From: a virus
Virus record (IMG/VR): IMGVR_UViG_3300035670_011523
Coordinates: 1 to 31,124 of that record
Length of the DNA stretch: 31,124 bases
Direction: 5' to 3' (one strand)
Shown here piece by piece: positions 15,165-20,460 of this stretch. The notes under the pieces are model-generated. The model did not search any database. It had not been told where the DNA came from and saw only the letters and a list, made by a program, of their open reading frames with translations. Each line of letters starts with the position of its first letter. Position 1 is the first letter of the stretch. Both the position numbers and the translations under genes were made by a program.

Positions 15165-15550
15165 GTAATGCAAAAGAACATGGAGATTTTGAAGCAGTTG
15201 GAGAACCACAAGCAGGAGGATTAATCGACGAGTATTGGGTTTTACAGGTTATAGTAATTCCTTTATTAGTAGTTGCTTCTATAATAGGAATTATCTTTTT
15301 TGTTTTATCTTTTGGATTTTCAACTGAGAACTTTAGACTATCTTGTGAAAGTTATGGTGGTAGATTTTATGAGTTACAAAATACCTCTTGTGAAATTGGT
15401 CATGCTGATTGTCTATTCAATTGTGCTTTAAATGATAAGGTGTATAACCTTGATGAATTAGGACATCAATGGTCTTACTCAAAATATTTCTGTATAGAAG
15501 ATTGTAGTTATGAGAATAATAAAAATAATGGATTGAGGTGTGCTTGCTAA
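15161..15550 (+). CDS. Single-pass membrane protein with Cys-rich ectodomain, 129 aa
   Basis: AGGAGGAGG lies just upstream of the ATG, which overlaps the previous stop. A 25-residue polar head is followed by one long hydrophobic helix (about 28-53). The about 75-residue tail carries eight Cys (62, 77, 84, 88, 111, 115, 127, 129), suggesting four disulfides outside the cell. It could be a surface or lysis/egress factor. No family is recognised. Confidence 0.65.
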   Translation: MSNAKEHGDFEAVGEPQAGGLIDEYWVLQVIVIPLLVVASIIGIIFFVLSFGFSTENFRLSCESYGGRFYELQNTSCEIGHADCLFNCALNDKVYNLDELGHQWSYSKYFCIEDCSYENNKNNGLRCAC

Positions 15551-15551
15551 C

Positions 15552-15776
15552 ATGAGAGTAAGAAGTGAACAAGATAAAGTGGATAGATTGGTTTTGCAAA
15601 TGGAAGAAGGTTTCAGAAGGCTGAATAATTATGTTATAGGTTCAAGACCTTTTTTGGATGAACAGAATAAGATTAGGGCTTGCAATATGGAATATTATAA
15701 TATGACTGGCCAGTATTATAGGCGAAGGATAAGCAGTTCGGCTGATATAATCAGAGGAAGGAGGCTGGAATTATGA
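15552..15776 (+). CDS. Hypothetical helical protein, 74 aa
   Basis: The ATG at 15552 lies two bases after the previous stop; the GTG at 15540 is less likely. Charged, with R-S-E-Q-D-K-V-D-R-L-V-L-Q-M-E-E as a clear amphipathic helix and a basic C-terminal half. No family is recognised. Confidence 0.5.
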   Translation: MRVRSEQDKVDRLVLQMEEGFRRLNNYVIGSRPFLDEQNKIRACNMEYYNMTGQYYRRRISSSADIIRGRRLEL

Positions 15777-15886
15777 ATAAAAGACTAAGGATATTCAGTT
15801 TCGAAGTTAGTTCAGCGACGATGAGTACTTTGAATAAAACATGGGTACTCTCACTAAAAAATAATAGAAACATTTATAAAAGCTAA
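15773..15886 (+). CDS. Tiny hypothetical peptide, 37 aa
   Basis: ATGA overlap with the preceding gene. Basic, with a beta-like R-I-F-S-F-E-V start. Its 3' end covers the promoter of the nuclease gene, so the frame may be incidental. Confidence 0.3.
   Translation: MNKRLRIFSFEVSSATMSTLNKTWVLSLKNNRNIYKS
15865..15880 (+). promoter_or_regulatory. TATA-type promoter box (leaderless, for nuclease gene at 15902)
   Basis: TAGAAACATTTATAAA, with the ATG exactly 22 nt after its last base. The left half differs from the other boxes but the TATAAA end and the spacing agree. Confidence 0.75.
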
Positions 15887-15901
15887 TAGCTATTAAACAT
15901 T

Positions 15902-16525
15902 ATGGAACCAGAACAAATAATAAAATCTATACCGGAAGAAGAACACGAAGACAAATATTGTGGTTCAATTAAAATGAAATTTATGAGGATGATGCCTTCA
16001 TTTAAAATTATAGAGAAGAATCTGCCTTTATCATTTGTCTTTAATAGTTTATATGCTATAAAAAAAGAATATAGTTCCAATGGAATTTTATTATTTTTAA
16101 GTTCTAATAATCTTAAAATAAAAGATTATTTTCTATTTGTTAAAGCTATTCTTAAAAATCAGAAAGTAGAAGTTACAGATTTACAAAGAGCTGGAGAAAA
16201 AGGAGTTCCAGATTTTAAGGTAATTGGAGAAGATGGTTTTGAGTTCTATATTGAATTTAAGTCTATGAATGATTCTGTAAGACCTGTGCAATTACAATGG
16301 ATGGGAGATAATGCCGATAAGGAAGTTTGGTTCTTAATATTAGAGAATATAGAGACACAAATAGAATCAGAAGAAAGAGATAGTTTCAGAATTTGGAATT
16401 TAGAAAATAATAGGAAAGAGCTAATATCAGTAATATCAAAAGACATCTGTAGTAATATATCTAATAATCTTCAAAACATACAAACTAAAATACCAGAAAA
16501 AGAGGACTTAAATGGAACAAATTAA
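15902..16525 (+). CDS. PD-(D/E)XK nuclease, 207 aa
   Basis: The start is fixed by the promoter box 22 nt upstream. A catalytic core is visible: A-G-E-K-G-V-P-D104-F-K-V, then E-F-Y-I-E118-F-K120-S and a helix with V-Q-L-Q-W. This is the arrangement of VRR-NUC/Holliday-junction-resolvase-like enzymes. The N-terminal 90 residues are helical and unassigned. It overlaps the serine recombinase gene by 14 nt, so the two are translated together. Roles in resolving branched replication intermediates or in cutting foreign DNA are both possible. Confidence 0.72.
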   Translation: MEPEQIIKSIPEEEHEDKYCGSIKMKFMRMMPSFKIIEKNLPLSFVFNSLYAIKKEYSSNGILLFLSSNNLKIKDYFLFVKAILKNQKVEVTDLQRAGEKGVPDFKVIGEDGFEFYIEFKSMNDSVRPVQLQWMGDNADKEVWFLILENIETQIESEERDSFRIWNLENNRKELISVISKDICSNISNNLQNIQTKIPEKEDLNGTN

Positions 16526-17168
16526 AGAAAATAGTAACGGTATTAAAGCACAAGCTTTAATCACTATAGCCAAATACAAAAGAGTTTCAACAGATAATCA
16601 GGAACTTGTCCTTCAAAATGAGATTATAGACAAGCAGATAAAGAGAATGAAAGAAGATAAACCAAACCAAGAGTTTAAGATATTAGACTTTGAAGATTTT
16701 GCTGTATCTGGAAAGACTATAGAAAGGAAGAAGTTTCAAGAGATGATGGACTTAGTAAGAAAGGACAAGATAGATATTATTATCTTTACAAAGCTAGATA
16801 GGTTTGGAAGGAGCTTACAGGATTTGTTAAATACTACTTCTGAATTAGAAAAGCATAATGTTAAGTTTATAGCGGTAGAACAAAATATAGATACTTCAAC
16901 TTATCAAGGCAGATTATCTTTTCAAATAATGGGTGCATTTGCAGAGTTTGAAAGGAACATAATAAGAGAAAGAATGCAGAGTGGTAGAAAGAGAGCAGAG
17001 ATAACTGGAACTAAGTCTGGTAAGCCTTGTAATCGCCCTAAATCGACTGTAGATGAGGATGGAGTAGTGTTTAAGTATAATAAAGGAATGTCTATGCATA
17101 GTATCGCTAAAGAGTATGGAGTTTCCATAACTCCTATTAGAAGGATACTTAATAACCTAAAAAAATGA
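16512..17168 (+). CDS. Small serine recombinase (resolvase/invertase type), 218 aa
   Basis: Motifs are in the right order. The active-site loop is Y-K-R24-V-S26-T with Ser26 as nucleophile. Next comes D-F-A-V-S-G-K-T, then F-T-K-L-D-R-F-G-R-S-L and F-Q-I-M-G-A-F-A-E-F-E-R ahead of helix E. The last 45 residues are a helix-turn-helix (M-S-M-H-S-I-A-K-E-Y-G-V-S-I-T-P-I-R-R-I). Length and the C-terminal HTH fit resolvases and invertases, not the large integrases and not IS607-type enzymes, whose HTH is N-terminal. It likely resolves multimers of the circular genome or inverts a segment. A dyad-rich site lies just downstream. Confidence 0.92.
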   Translation: MEQIKENSNGIKAQALITIAKYKRVSTDNQELVLQNEIIDKQIKRMKEDKPNQEFKILDFEDFAVSGKTIERKKFQEMMDLVRKDKIDIIIFTKLDRFGRSLQDLLNTTSELEKHNVKFIAVEQNIDTSTYQGRLSFQIMGAFAEFERNIIRERMQSGRKRAEITGTKSGKPCNRPKSTVDEDGVVFKYNKGMSMHSIAKEYGVSITPIRRILNNLKK

Positions 17169-17246
17169 TACAAGTACCCAGATTAAATTCAAAGGAGGAT
17201 AAAGGAGATTCAATCTAAAAATTGAATCTTGTACTTATATTATTCA
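17169..17246. promoter_or_regulatory. Nested dyad, candidate recombination site or regulatory hairpin
   Basis: AAGTAC (17172-17177) and its inverse GTACTT (17231-17236) enclose three copies of AGATTnAAT: 17180-17188, 17206-17214, and inverted at 17221-17229. The last two form a perfect 9-bp hairpin with a 6-nt loop. An orphan AAAGGAGGATAAAGGAG with no start codon at useful distance lies at 17191-17207. Confidence 0.5.
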
Positions 17247-17387
17247 ATGAGCAAACCACGCATATTAACCTTTGAAATAGAAATAGATGACTATAAGAAA
17301 TTCGTGCATCTCATGAGCCTATTCAGGATTCTCAAGCGTAAGAAAATCATAAAGGCATTCAGATCAATTGATGAGGTGTACAAATGA
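17247..17387 (+). CDS. Small basic DNA-binding-like protein, 46 aa
   Basis: Follows the dyad region. A beta strand (R-I-L-T-F-E-I-E-I) and a basic helix (F-R-I-L-K-R-K-K-I-I-K-A-F) could form a ribbon-helix-helix-like dimer. The stop overlaps the next ATG (ATGA). Confidence 0.45.
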   Translation: MSKPRILTFEIEIDDYKKFVHLMSLFRILKRKKIIKAFRSIDEVYK

Positions 17388-17497
17388 AAGCCAAAAAGAA
17401 ACTTCAACCCAAGATTTGCATTTTTTACAAGTATAGGAAGTGTGTTCCTGATAAGAATAAATTGGAGTGCCGTTACTGTGATTATAAAAATAAATAA
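17384..17497 (+). CDS. Small zinc-binding peptide, 37 aa
   Basis: ATGA overlap with the preceding gene. Lys-rich start, with Cys at 12, 20, 29 and 32 (C-R-Y-C at the end), enough for one zinc. Overlaps the following membrane gene. Confidence 0.5.
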   Translation: MKAKKKLQPKICIFYKYRKCVPDKNKLECRYCDYKNK

Positions 17498-17606
17498 CAA
17501 ACCAAGAATAAACATAACAGAAGGAACTTTCGTGCTTTACATGCTAATAGCTTATCTGATGGGCCTTATAACGGGAGTTTATTGGCTCTGGAAATATTTT
17601 AACTAA
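17478..17606 (+). CDS. Tiny membrane protein, 42 aa
   Basis: Likely GTG start within the previous gene (an ATG at 17541 would remove half the protein). Residues 1-17 are polar, then a single helix (V-L-Y-M-L-I-A-Y-L-M-G-L-I-T-G-V-Y-W-L-W). Function unknown. Confidence 0.4.
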   Translation: MIIKINNKPRINITEGTFVLYMLIAYLMGLITGVYWLWKYFN

Positions 17607-17639
17607 ATGGAAAATTTAAATCGATGAAAGGAGGAGAAA

Positions 17640-17921
17640 ATGTTTAAGAAAAAAGTACAACCAGTGGAACAACCACAAGAAGAAACAAGGCCAGTAATTA
17701 ATCCAGGCACAATGGTCAGGAAAATGCAGCCCGCACCAGTTCCAGTCCAAGAAGAAGTAGAGGAACAGCCAGAAGATCAGGAAGAAGATCAAGAGCAAGA
17801 GGAAGAACAAGAAACAACTAAAGAATTAACAGAAGAAACAGTAATAAGATACCTATCAAGCCACGAACAGAGATTGCAGAGCATAGAAGCAGCACTATTC
17901 AGGGTAAAAGGAACAATATAA
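17640..17921 (+). CDS. Acidic, disordered protein with C-terminal helix, 93 aa
   Basis: Strong Shine-Dalgarno GAAAGGAGG at 17627-17635, plus a TATA-like AAAATTTAAA ending at 17620. A basic MFKKK start, a Pro/Gln/Glu-rich middle with long runs of Glu, Asp and Gln (residues 38-62), then a helix (V-I-R-Y-L-S-S-H-E-Q-R-L-Q-S-I-E-A-A-L-F). Such acidic proteins often act as DNA mimics or scaffolds. That is speculation here. Confidence 0.6.
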   Translation: MFKKKVQPVEQPQEETRPVINPGTMVRKMQPAPVPVQEEVEEQPEDQEEDQEQEEEQETTKELTEETVIRYLSSHEQRLQSIEAALFRVKGTI

Positions 17922-17922
17922 A

Positions 17923-18066
17923 ATGTTTGGATTTAATAAGACCTTTGTTTTATTTTTGATTTTATCTTTAATTTTAGGTCTTGCTACAAAAAGCTTTGCA
18001 AATGCTTTCGTGCTACTAGGAATCTTTGTGGCCGTAAAATTTGTATGGAATATACTAACAGAATGA
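17923..18066 (+). CDS. Small two-helix membrane protein, 47 aa
   Basis: ATG one base after the previous stop, and ATGA overlap with the next gene. Two hydrophobic segments (about 7-20 and 27-43) joined by a short polar turn (A-T-K-S-F-A-N-A). Function unknown. Confidence 0.55.
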   Translation: MFGFNKTFVLFLILSLILGLATKSFANAFVLLGIFVAVKFVWNILTE

Positions 18067-18344
18067 AAATGGATAAACAAACAATACTAAGGCTAGCTAT
18101 GTTCATAGCCATCTTATTTGCAATAGTAATGCAGATAAAAGTAACTAAGATGATAATGGATAAAGAGGAAGTTCTCAACGCAGAACCTTTATCTTATGCT
18201 GCTAGGAAATATGGGATTGATGAATGCAGTTGCTGGGTGTCTACAGATAAGCAGATTTGGTTTAATCAGTCTACAAGTATAATAAAAATTAATCGAATGG
18301 TTCCAAGCACTAAAATAAATTTTTCTGGAATTATTAAAACTTAA
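18063..18344 (+). CDS. Single-pass membrane protein, 93 aa
   Basis: The ATG at 18063 overlaps the preceding stop. A basic N-terminus, one helix (about 9-26), then a polar domain with L-S-Y-A-A-R-K-Y-G-I-D-E-C-S-C-W and a glycosylation site (N-Q-S-T). If the tail is outside, the C-S-C pair could be redox-active or structural. No family is recognised. Confidence 0.55.
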   Translation: MKMDKQTILRLAMFIAILFAIVMQIKVTKMIMDKEEVLNAEPLSYAARKYGIDECSCWVSTDKQIWFNQSTSIIKINRMVPSTKINFSGIIKT

Positions 18345-18364
18345 GATTAATAAAAGCGGTGAAC

Positions 18365-18580
18365 ATGGGTCAAGAAAATATAGTTAAGGCATTGGAAAAG
18401 AGCAGAGTTCCTTTAAGTGCAAATGAAATAGCCAAGGAGATAGATGATACAATTATATCTGTGTGCCGAGGATTAAGCCAGATGTTGAAGTATAATGAGA
18501 TTAAGTGCATTGAACTCAATAAGGACCTATCTTATAAATTTTATAAATGCAAACGCAAGATGCGTCTTTATTATGTTTAG
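18365..18580 (+). CDS. Winged helix-turn-helix protein, 71 aa
   Basis: I take the ATG at 18365; a GTG at 18359 is also in frame. The fold is clear: E-N-I-V-K-A-L-E-K-S helix, P-L-S-A-N-E-I-A-K-E-I turn, a recognition helix around V-C-R-G-L-S-Q-M-L, then the wing (E-I-K-C-I-E-L ... Y-K-F-Y-K-C). Probably a transcription regulator. Directly followed by the DUF192-like gene. Confidence 0.65.
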   Translation: MGQENIVKALEKSRVPLSANEIAKEIDDTIISVCRGLSQMLKYNEIKCIELNKDLSYKFYKCKRKMRLYYV

Positions 18581-18589
18581 GTGTCTACA

Positions 18590-18838
18590 ATGAGTTGGAA
18601 AATAGCTACGGGTGTCTACAGATATATCGGCTTGATGTTCAGATGGAAATCTCCCAAATTAATATTTATATTCGAGAAAGGAAGTACAACACCAATTCAT
18701 TCTTATTTCTGCAGAACATTTAGGGCGAAGTGGTATAGTCACCGAGGAGGATTAATGCAACAACAAATAGTAAAACCTTTTCAGAAAAACATTGCTCCTA
18801 AGAATCCTTATTACTTTCTGACTGAGGAACTCCTATAA
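18590..18838 (+). CDS. DUF192-like protein, 82 aa
   Basis: Ten bases after the previous gene from ATG 18590 (GTG 18581 also possible). It shows R-Y-I-G-L-M-F-R, K-L-I-F-I-F-E, I-H-S-Y-F-C and a final I-V-K-P-F pattern. These are the landmarks of archaeal DUF192 proteins (G-L-M-F-R, F-x-F, H-S-F-F, V-K-P). The biochemical role of the family is unclear. It is slightly shorter than usual. Its last 41 nt overlap a zinc-ribbon gene on the other strand. Confidence 0.55.
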   Translation: MSWKIATGVYRYIGLMFRWKSPKLIFIFEKGSTTPIHSYFCRTFRAKWYSHRGGLMQQQIVKPFQKNIAPKNPYYFLTEELL

Positions 18839-18968
18839 CTTTAGTAATCACTGTGCCACACTTGGGGCAGGTTGTAGTTATCTTGTTCTCTTTGTTGCTT
18901 ACTGCTATTATAGTAATGTCGGACCAGCGTTTCTTATTACAATTGATGCAAAAGACTTGTTCTCTCAT
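18798..18968 (-). CDS. Zinc-ribbon protein, 56 aa
   Basis: Reads from 18968 down to 18798 and is too short for most gene callers. C7-I-N-C10-N-K-K and C34-P-K-C37-G-T, with strands between (I-T-I-I-A-V, I-T-T-T), form a typical ribbon. It is the last gene of the minus-strand operon, 31 nt behind the ATPase, and converges with the DUF192-like gene. Probably a partner or nucleic-acid-binding accessory. Confidence 0.6.
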   Translation of the reverse strand: MREQVFCINCNKKRWSDITIIAVSNKENKITTTCPKCGTVITKVIGVPQSESNKDS

Positions 18969-18999
18969 GGGTTATTATTATAGTTATTCGGTATACCGA

Positions 19000-19959
19000 T
19001 TAAGTATCCTCCTCTTGTTCGGTTAACCGAATATCATCATCTTTCTCAGATAATATAATATTATCAGTTTTGCTTTTGCCTTTTGTCACCCCCGCCTGCT
19101 CTATAGCTGTTGAAACAGCTTGTCTAGTCAGCCATATTCCAGTAAGTTCATACATCTTATGCTTGATTTCCTTATGAGTTACCCCAAACTCCTTAGATAA
19201 TAGGTACCAAGCAGCATTTCTTAGCATAGTGAGCCTATCTTTACTACCACTTTCCCTATGCTTAAGTGCCTCTTGTTTGGCCTTTCTATACTCTGCTTCG
19301 TCGACTGGATAGAACTTAAAGAACCTTCCATCAAAATTATAGGGGTGTGCATTATAATTTAATTCCTTTTTACCATACATATATAGCTTTTTCTTATTTC
19401 TCCTAGAGTAAAACTTGAAATATCCTCTTGTGAATTTCCCATTTTCGTCTGACGAATAATAAACGTCGATTAAAAATGTTGAACGAGTAATTGCAATGCC
19501 TTTAGGCAAATCAAAGAACTCTGGAAGAATTAATATATTAAGAAAATTATACTGACCACATTCTCTTAAGTAATCTCGAACTGCCTTGAGTTCTGATGTC
19601 TGAGATTTACTACCCTCCATAGTTTCTCCCGCTTCATCATAATCAAGAACGCAATACTTATGCTTGGCTCCAAGATTATTACCTTGTGCTATAAGCTTTT
19701 CCCATTGCAAACAAATATTATCTTTAACATTAAAGGGAATATCTATTCCATGCATATCTTTCATAAGCCAAGTCCAGTAAGCTCCAATCTGTAAACCGAG
19801 CAAAGACTTGCCAACTCTAACCTCTCCTTGTCCTGTTATGATAATTGTAAAGTCCCAATCATCAACAACATTCTTAGCAAGTATTTTGAGTTGTTGTGCA
19901 AGATTATCTTCCATATAGAATCCATCAGTTTCAGGAAACCAGTCTTGACATACCCTCAT
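19000..19959 (-). CDS. P-loop ATPase with C-terminal helix-turn-helix, 319 aa
   Basis: Walker A G43-Q-G-E-V-R-V-G50-K51-S52, Walker B-like strand Y-C-V-L-D106-Y-D108-E109-A, then I-L-I-L-P-E-F as a sensor-like strand. The order is that of RecA-fold ATPases such as Zot or HerA/FtsK packaging motors, though I cannot assign a family. Residues about 240-292 form a helix-turn-helix (L-S-K-E-F-G-V-T-H-K-E-I ... L-T-R-Q-A-V-S-T-A-I-E). The tail is acidic. The start overlaps the stop of the upstream gene (ATGA at 19956-19959). Possible roles are genome packaging, virion assembly or DNA partition. Expression is separate from the structural genes, on the opposite strand. Confidence 0.75.
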   Translation of the reverse strand: MRVCQDWFPETDGFYMEDNLAQQLKILAKNVVDDWDFTIIITGQGEVRVGKSLLGLQIGAYWTWLMKDMHGIDIPFNVKDNICLQWEKLIAQGNNLGAKHKYCVLDYDEAGETMEGSKSQTSELKAVRDYLRECGQYNFLNILILPEFFDLPKGIAITRSTFLIDVYYSSDENGKFTRGYFKFYSRRNKKKLYMYGKKELNYNAHPYNFDGRFFKFYPVDEAEYRKAKQEALKHRESGSKDRLTMLRNAAWYLLSKEFGVTHKEIKHKMYELTGIWLTRQAVSTAIEQAGVTKGKSKTDNIILSEKDDDIRLTEQEEDT

Positions 19960-20384
19960 CTTTCCAACACCGCAAACCTTGGGTCTGCTCTACTTGGCAA
20001 TAGCATTCCTTTCTCTTGCAGTTTCCTCCGCATTTTAACTTCGAGTGCATCTAATAGGTATAGTATTATTTGTTTATATTTATATTTATATTCGCCACGA
20101 TTAGCCAACGCATCTATATTTCTAAAGTTGGCTTCTTCTGCTATAACAAAATTATCAATCAATTTATTATAATTAATTTTCTTATTAGGGTCACCGAGAA
20201 TTTCATGTTCTTCATTAGGTTTAACCTTAACAGAAAGTTCTCTCCATAAGGCCCTTAATTCACTTCTCCATTTATCTATGTCTTGTATTCTTGCCGCATC
20301 TTGGCATTTGTACAATAATAAATCAATTCTTTTCAGATAGGCCATAGCCATATTAAAAACTGATTCCTCTGATTGGTGCTGCAT
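19956..20384 (-). CDS. Helical protein of ATPase operon, 142 aa
   Basis: I set the start at 20384 because it is exactly 22 nt after the minus-strand promoter box; the longer frame to 20483 would run through both promoters. All helical and charged (Y-L-K-R-I-D-L-L-L-Y-K, W-R-S-E-L-R-A-L-W-R-E-L, I-I-L-Y-L-L-D-A-L-E-V-K-M), with no membrane segment or Cys cluster except one. It is translationally coupled to the ATPase and may be its partner or adaptor. Confidence 0.7.
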   Translation of the reverse strand: MQHQSEESVFNMAMAYLKRIDLLLYKCQDAARIQDIDKWRSELRALWRELSVKVKPNEEHEILGDPNKKINYNKLIDNFVIAEEANFRNIDALANRGEYKYKYKQIILYLLDALEVKMRRKLQEKGMLLPSRADPRFAVLER

Positions 20385-20405
20385 ATATCTCTTTCTCAAA
20401 ACTAT

Positions 20406-20421
20406 TTTATATATAATAGTA
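20406..20421 (-). promoter_or_regulatory. TATA-type promoter box for minus-strand operon
   Basis: Reads TACTATTATATATAAA on the minus strand, with ATG (20384) 22 nt after its last base. Almost identical to the box at 22959. Confidence 0.85.
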
Positions 20422-20423
20422 AA

Positions 20424-20439
20424 ATAAATTATATTTAAA
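20424..20439 (+). promoter_or_regulatory. TATA-type promoter box for 756-aa protein gene
   Basis: ATAAATTATATTTAAA, with ATG (20461) 22 nt after its last base. Only 2 bp separate it from the minus-strand box, so the two promoters probably compete for TBP/TFB. Confidence 0.88.
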
Positions 20440-20460
20440 CAATGCACTTCTATAAATTGT

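Noticed and set aside
16512-17168. IS607-type transposon
   Set aside because: The helix-turn-helix is C-terminal, no TnpB-like gene is next to it and no element ends were seen; a resolvase/invertase fits better.
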